From contig MKJV01000101.1 of NCBI GenBank assembly GCA_001942185.1, forward strand, positions 62,001 to 126,000: a stretch of 64,000 nt of DNA. The letters run 5' to 3'. Positions 59,514 through 64,000 of the stretch are shown here, in pieces. How positions within the stretch are numbered: the stretch's first letter is position 1; each line of letters starts with the position of its first letter. Source of the DNA: Pseudonocardia sp. CNS-004 (GTDB lineage Bacteria; Actinomycetota; Actinomycetes; Mycobacteriales; Pseudonocardiaceae). A program made the position numbers and the translations under genes. The notes below the pieces were generated by a model. That model was given only the letters and a program-made list of their open reading frames with translations, was not told the DNA's origin and ran no database searches.

Positions 59514-60691
59514 TGCCACTCCAGCCGTACGGCGGTGCCGGAGCCCACGGCGGAGTCGACCACCGCGGTGCCGCCGATGCGGCTCATCCGTTCATGGACG
59601 GAGTTCCGCAGCCCTCGCCGGGTGCCGGGGACCTCGTCGACCGCGAACCCCTTCCCCTCGTCGGTGACCTCGAGCCGTACGCCGGTGGGGTCGCCGCGCA
59701 GGCGCAGGACCGCCCGGTCGGCGCCGGCGTGCCGGCGCACGTTGTTGAGGGCTTCCCGCGCGGCGTCGGCCATCGCCCGGGCCACGCCGAACGGCAGCGC
59801 CAGCCGGGCGGGGGCGTCGAGCTCGACCGCGAGGTGGATGGCGTCCAGATCCTCGCGCAGGAGGGCGACGAGATCGCTGTTCTCGGGTGCCCGCTGCCCG
59901 TCGGAGTGCAGCCGTTCCAGGTCGCGGCGCGCCTGGGCCGCCAGCCAGCCCGCGTTCGCCGGCACCTGGCCGACACCGACCATGAGCAGCGTCGTCGCCG
60001 CGGTGTCGTGCAGGGAGTTGGCCAGTTCCCGCTGGTCGGCGCGCACGGCCGCCTCCACGTCGGACGCCCGGCGGACCCGCTCGGCCTCGGCCGCCAGCGC
60101 GTCGGCCCGGGTGGCCGCCCGCAGTACGAGCGTCCACGTGGCGCGGGACAGCGCGGCGGCCACCAGCACCCACGCCTGCCCGTGCAGCACGTTCGCATCT
60201 GCGCCGATCATGACGCTGCTGCCGAGCATGCCGCCGATCGCCACCAGCGCCGCGATGCCGCCGGCCAGCGGGGAGGCGTACCACTGGTAGGTCACGGTGG
60301 CGAACGTGACGAGCAGCCGCAGCGTCGGCCTACCGACGTCCCCCACGACCTCGGCCATGAGGATGCCGAAGGAGATGGTGAGCAGCACGGTGACGTCGAG
60401 GACGAGCGGCAGCAGAGCTCCCCTGGCGCGGATCAGCCACCACGAGTGCGCGCAGGTCCACGCCGTGAGGACGCCGACGGCGATCGTCACGGGCACCACG
60501 TGCGCCGGTGGCGCGGTGAGCGCGCCGATCGCCGCGATCGGCACGAACGTCGTGAGTCGGACCGCGGCGGCGTAGCGGCGACCGAACCGGCCCAACCGCC
60601 GCACGGACTCCCCGGGCCCGGCGCCGCTCGTCGACACCACCTCGCCGGGCGGCAGGTCGGCCGGACGGGCACGATCGCGGATGGACCCCAT
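59507..60691 (-). CDS. Two-component sensor histidine kinase (NarX/DesK-like)
   Basis: 394 residues, ATG 60691. About six membrane helices (LTTFVPIAAIGALTAPPAHV to WVLVAAALSRATWTLVL), then a HisKA_3 domain with QRELANSLHDTAATTLLMVG where His is the phosphoacceptor, and a HATPase domain with AAREALNNVRRHAG (N-box), RLEVTDEGKGF (G1) and RGLRNSVHERMSRIGG (G2). A complete kinase, unlike its downstream partner. It should phosphorylate the NarL-type regulator two genes on. The signal is unknown; the membrane sensor lacks a large extracellular domain, so it may sense within the membrane. Confidence 0.85.
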   Translation of the reverse strand: MGSIRDRARPADLPPGEVVSTSGAGPGESVRRLGRFGRRYAAAVRLTTFVPIAAIGALTAPPAHVVPVTIAVGVLTAWTCAHSWWLIRARGALLPLVLDVTVLLTISFGILMAEVVGDVGRPTLRLLVTFATVTYQWYASPLAGGIAALVAIGGMLGSSVMIGADANVLHGQAWVLVAAALSRATWTLVLRAATRADALAAEAERVRRASDVEAAVRADQRELANSLHDTAATTLLMVGVGQVPANAGWLAAQARRDLERLHSDGQRAPENSDLVALLREDLDAIHLAVELDAPARLALPFGVARAMADAAREALNNVRRHAGADRAVLRLRGDPTGVRLEVTDEGKGFAVDEVPGTRRGLRNSVHERMSRIGGTAVVDSAVGSGTAVRLEWHG

Positions 60692-60853
60692 TCAGCGGCT
60701 CCCTGCCAGGCACACCCCGTGCCGGGGCTGTACGACGTCCGCGTCCTCAGACGGCCGCGGCGAACGATACGGCGCGCCGATCTCCCCGACGAGGATCAAA
60801 GTGCCCATCGACGGGCCGCCCGGGGTAACAGTTCCGGCACCGCCGGGCAGAGC

Positions 60854-62370
60854 TCAGCACCGCACCGGCTCGGGCGCGGCCTCCACGTCAGCAACACGGA
60901 GGGCGAACCACAGGTCGTGCCGTGCGCTCGGGGCCTGGAGGAGCGACCTGTTCAGGAGCTGCTCCATCCGGCACAGCCGCTTGCGCATCCCGGGCACGGA
61001 GATTTCCAGCTCATCGGCGGTGGCCCGCATCCGCGCGCCGTTTCCCAGCCACGCCCGCAACGCCGCCTCGAGCACGGCGCCGTTCGCCGACTCGCGCAGC
61101 GGACGGAGCGTGCTCAGCGCCCAGTTCCGGACGGCCGGTGCGCGGAGCAGGTCGTCCACCGAGCCCGAGGCGGCCGAATCGCCCGAGGCGGAGGCGAGCC
61201 GGATGCGGAGCGCGAGGTCGACGACGGCCCGCTGCTCCAGCGTGCCGAGGTCGCGGCCGAGCAGCTCCCCGACGAGCCGCAGCCGGCCTGCGAGCGTGTT
61301 CCGGTGGATCTTCAGGTGCCGGGTGGCGGCCGTCGAGAACGACAGCCACGAACGGACTGTCGTCGTGAGCTCCTCGGCGTCCGGGCCGCTCCCGCGGACG
61401 GGGACGTAGCTCAGCAGCGGGGCCAGCACCGCTGTCGCCCACGGCCCCCCTGCCGGGCCGATCAGCGCAGCGAGGTCCAGGTCACTGTCGAACCGTGCCC
61501 GGCGGTCGGAGCGGCCGCGGGCCACCGCGAGGGCGTGGATCGCCTGTTCGTAACCGGCGCTCGTGTCGAGGAGCGCGACGACATCGCTGGTTCCGATCAC
61601 ACCGCCGTCGATCCCGGACAGGTCGACGTCCTCGGCGGCCACCACGATCACGTGCCGGACGTACACGGGGCAGCGGACGATCCACGCGCATTGCCCGGCG
61701 ATCCGGACGCACTGCCGGACCAGCTCGTCCCGCTCGCCGGACGAGCACTCGGCGACGTGCACCCGGACCGGATCGGGGAGCGGCGGGGTCAGTGCTGCGG
61801 CGATCTGGCGGGCGGGTGCGATGTGCCGCGACATCAGCAGGTGCAGCACCGCTTCGCGAGCACCGACGTCGACGTCCTCCGAGCGCCGCCGAGCCCGCGT
61901 GCTCTCCTCGGCCCACCAACACGTGCCCAGCACCAGCGCGGCGTCCCCCGCCAGCGCCCGCGGCACGTGCCCGTCACCCACCAACCCGAGCACGGGCCGG
62001 CGGCCGGCTTCTGGCTGGTCGAGCTCCAGCAGCAATGCCGCCCGCGCCGGCCGTCGTGCGCAGCGAAAACGCGGAGCCCGCGGGCGAACATGGCGCCGAC
62101 GCCCCGGGCGAGGAGAGCACCAGCTGCCCGGTCGAGGTCCGGAGAACCGCTGACGAGCACCGCGCCCGTCGCGTCGAGCAGACCGACCCAGCAGCCCGTG
62201 CGGTGCGCCAACCAGCGCAGAATCGCCACGCTCCCGTCGGGGCTGCGGGACAGCCGGTGCATCGCCAGCACGTCGAGCGAACGCCGGTCCGCACCACCGG
62301 GTGAGGACACGACCCGGGCGCCCGGCCGCCGCGCGGACTCGGCGGCCTCGGTCGTCGCGCTGCTGCCCAT
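60854..62370 (-). CDS. PucR/CdaR-like transcriptional regulator (frameshift near 62045)
   Basis: About 506 residues. ATG at 62370 follows GAGGA. N-terminal GAF-like part (LAHRTGCWVGLLDATGAVLV; GVGAMFARGLRVFAAHD), one missing base near 62045, then LLELDQPEAGRRPVLGLVGD, a central segment (SGIDGGVIGTSDVVALLDTS) and the PucR C-terminal HTH: TRHLKIHRNTLAGRLRLVGE, then LEISVPGMRKRLCRMEQLLN. Family members control purine, amino-acid or similar catabolic genes. No obvious target is adjacent. 53 bp separate it from the co-oriented LuxR gene downstream on the right. Confidence 0.8.
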
Positions 62371-62423
62371 CCGCTGTCCTCGCCGGCCCCGTCCCGCCGC
62401 CGGACGGCGGCTGCGCGGTGACA

Positions 62424-63078
62424 CTAAAGGGTGATGGGGTCGCCGAACACACGCACCGTGTTCTCGGCTGCCAAGGGTTCGGTGTACTCGACGAAGAGCT
62501 TCGCCACGAGCTCGCCGCGGGTGGTGACACCGACCTTGTCGAAGATGGCCTTGATGTGGTCGCGCACCGTGTGGGGCGACAGGTGCAACCGGGCCGCGGT
62601 GTCGCGGGTGGCGAGGCCTGCGGCGACCAGCCGCGTGACATCGGCCTCGCGGGGCGACAGCTCGTAGGCGGCGATCACGAGGGTCGCGACCTCCGACGCT
62701 TGGCGGGTTCGATCACCATCGCCGTCGAGGTGACTCGACCGTCCGGGTCGCGCAGGCAGGCACGGCGGCACCGGCCGGCATCTCTGCCAGCAGCCGCCGG
62801 GCCGTGGTGTTGATCGAGACGAGGGTGGCGTCGGGGTCGAAGACCAGTAGCCCCGGGCCGGTGGTGCTCCCGGCCGTGGACGGCGACGGCGGCTGGGCGT
62901 AGGACCGCAGGCGCTGGGCCAGCGGGCCCGACAGCCGGCCGAGCAGCGCGGTGTCGTCGTTGTCGAAGGAACGTCGTCCACGCGCCCGGAACAGGCTCAG
63001 CATTCCCCAGGGACGGCCGTCGACCCGCATCACGGCACGCAGCTCGTCCTCCAAGGCGCGCGGTCGCATGAACTTCTC
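62424..63078 (-). CDS. LuxR-family transcriptional regulator, 5'-truncated (two frameshifts)
   Basis: About 218 residues remain. The C-terminal HTH is clear: YELSPREADVTRLVAAGLAT, then LSPHTVRDHIKAIFDKVGV. Before it, DELRAVMRVDGRPWGMLSLF is the end of a GAF-like domain, and LLVFDPDATLVSINTTARRL a PAS-like part. Missing bases near 62753 and 62699 break the frame. The usual 120-150 residues before the GAF end are absent: near 63060-63080 the sequence passes directly into the NmrA gene on the other strand. Truncated by deletion or by an assembly join. Confidence 0.7.
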
Positions 63079-63815
63079 GTACAGCGCGAGGCCGTCCGCG
63101 GCGACCTGCGGGACGCCAGGAGCCTGGACGAGACGATGCGCGGAGTCGATGCCGTCTTCCACGTGGGGCCCGCGTTCGTCCGCGACGAGGCGCAGCTCGG
63201 GCTGAACGTGGTGGCGGCAGCGCAGCGCAACGGCGTCTCGAAGGTCGTGTTCTCCGGGGTGGCGCACCCGTCCGACCAGCTGGCGAACCACGTGTCGAAG
63301 CGGCCGGTCGAGGATGCCCTCTTCCGGTCCGGGCTCGAGTTCGTCGTGCTGCAGCCGGTGACGCTGTTCCAGAACATCGGGGCGCCGTGGCCGGGTGTGC
63401 TCGGACACGGGGTGTTCGCCGAGCCGTTCGCCGCCTCCTCCCGGATCGCCCGCGTCGACTACCGCGACGTGGCCGAAGCCGCCGCGATCGCGCTCACGGA
63501 GGACCGGCTCACCTACGGGACGTTCGAGCTGTGCAGCGGTGAGATGCCCGACCGACACGAGGTCGCCGCCATGATGACCGAGGTCCTCGGCGTCCGGTGC
63601 GCGCCGCCGAGATGAGTTTCGACGAGTGGGCGGCGGTGGCCGGCACCGGATTCGACGCGCAGCAGCTGGGCCTGTTCGCCGAAGTCTTCCGGACCTACAC
63701 CGAGCACGGCATGCGCGGCAACGGGCTGGTGCTCGAGGCCGTACTCGGGCGCAAGCCCCGCACCCTGCGTGACTACGTGCGGGACCTCGCCGCGGGGCGG
63801 CCGACCGAGGTGTGA
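63079..63815 (+). CDS. NmrA/SDR-like NAD(P)-binding protein, 5'-truncated (frameshift near 63598)
   Basis: About 245 residues. The visible start VQREAVRGDLRDARSLDETM is the middle of an NmrA-type Rossmann domain; the N-terminal glycine-rich cofactor loop (GATGxxG) is missing. Then VDAVFHVGPAF, KVVFSGVAHPSDQL, LQPVTLFQNI, ARVDYRDVAEAAAIALTEDR, typical of the NmrA/YtfG group. After one missing base near 63598 the C-terminus is MSFDEWAAVAGTGFD to RTLRDYVRDLAAG. Without the cofactor loop it would not bind NADP. ATG 63136 could serve as start but is internal to the domain. Confidence 0.7.
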
Positions 63816-63854
63816 AGCGTCAGCCCGGCAACGGTCCGGCCCTACGATGAGGCG

Positions 63855-64000
63855 ATGAGCGAGCAAGACCAGCTCGACACGGTCTCGCCCGCGCCGGACG
63901 GGCCGGGGGATGTCGGCCGCCGGGACCAGCGTGAACACCACGTCCCCGCTCGGCCTCGCCCTCGATCTCGCCGGGACGTTCGCCTTTGCGCTGAACGGGG
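63855..64000 (+). CDS. TRIC-type (UPF0126) cation channel, partial, frameshift near 63912
   Basis: Only the first about 48 codons are in the window. It begins ATG 63855 (MSEQDQLDTVSPAPDGPGD); after one missing base near 63912 it reads TTSPLGLALDLAGTFAFALN, the first helix of trimeric intracellular cation channel (UPF0126/YicG) proteins. The 3' part is outside the window. Confidence 0.6.
   Translation, partial: MSEQDQLDTVSPAPDGPGDVGRRDQREHHVPARPRPRSRRDVRLCAER

Noticed and set aside
1..64000. CRISPR arrays, insertion sequences, tRNA or rRNA genes
   Set aside because: No regular spacer-repeat arrays, transposase motifs with terminal repeats, or tRNA-like cloverleafs were seen on either strand.

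Overview
High-GC (about 70% or more by eye) actinobacterial DNA. The gene families (AfsR/SARP-type regulator, paired histidine kinases with a NarL-type regulator, DUF4189, DUF1905, Pr6Pr, GTG starts, 4-nt ATGA/GTGA overlaps) suggest a member of the Pseudonocardiales or a close relative. Genus is inference.

Layout. 1-9.8 kb: accessory metabolic genes and small regulators (TetR with a RibD-type reductase and a shared operator, dienelactone hydrolase, aldo/keto reductase, two DUF1905 proteins, a small tyrosine phosphatase overlapping an excisionase-like HTH gene, methyltransferases, MFS exporter, GNAT). 9.8-14.7 kb: an Opp/Nik-type ABC importer operon behind a Fur-family-like palindrome. 14.8-22.3 kb: hydantoin-racemase-like and isochorismatase-like enzymes, an AzlCD exporter, a large AfsR-like regulator, a methyltransferase and two DUF202 proteins. 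The azlC and methyltransferase units share a conserved promoter-like element. 22.3-26.9 kb: small membrane proteins and a convergent pair of paralogous PQQ-propeller-like membrane-anchored proteins.

26.9-57.5 kb (minus strand) is the striking part. Once single-base frameshifts are allowed for, 57500 to 32346 reads as one enormous gene of about 8,390 codons. From N to C it encodes: a signal peptide; an acidic/Lys-rich low-complexity region; about 2,100 residues of Cys-pair repeats; a SecA-like motor; a region with an HELDFH motif; many membrane helices; an amidohydrolase-like domain; a trypsin-like protease; an alanine racemase domain; and a LysM-like segment with a C-terminal helix. Nine bases after its TAG a second large gene (32336 to 26943, about 1,800 codons) encodes a membrane region, long helices, a PP2C-type phosphatase and an unknown C-terminal domain; a PQQ-like protein follows. 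Just upstream, co-oriented, are two histidine-kinase-type genes and a response regulator. The intergenic region holds two copies of a GTTGCG-N5/6-GGCAAGCAAC element, likely regulator sites. I see this as a candidate undescribed envelope-associated system.

57.7-64 kb: the two-component genes, a PucR-like regulator, a LuxR regulator and an NmrA-like gene that meet head-to-head with both 5' ends missing, and the start of a TRIC-type channel gene.

Caveat: about 45 apparent one-base indels, mostly deletions, interrupt otherwise intact genes throughout the window. The uniformity points to sequencing or assembly error rather than gene decay. Genes marked frameshifted are probably intact in the organism.
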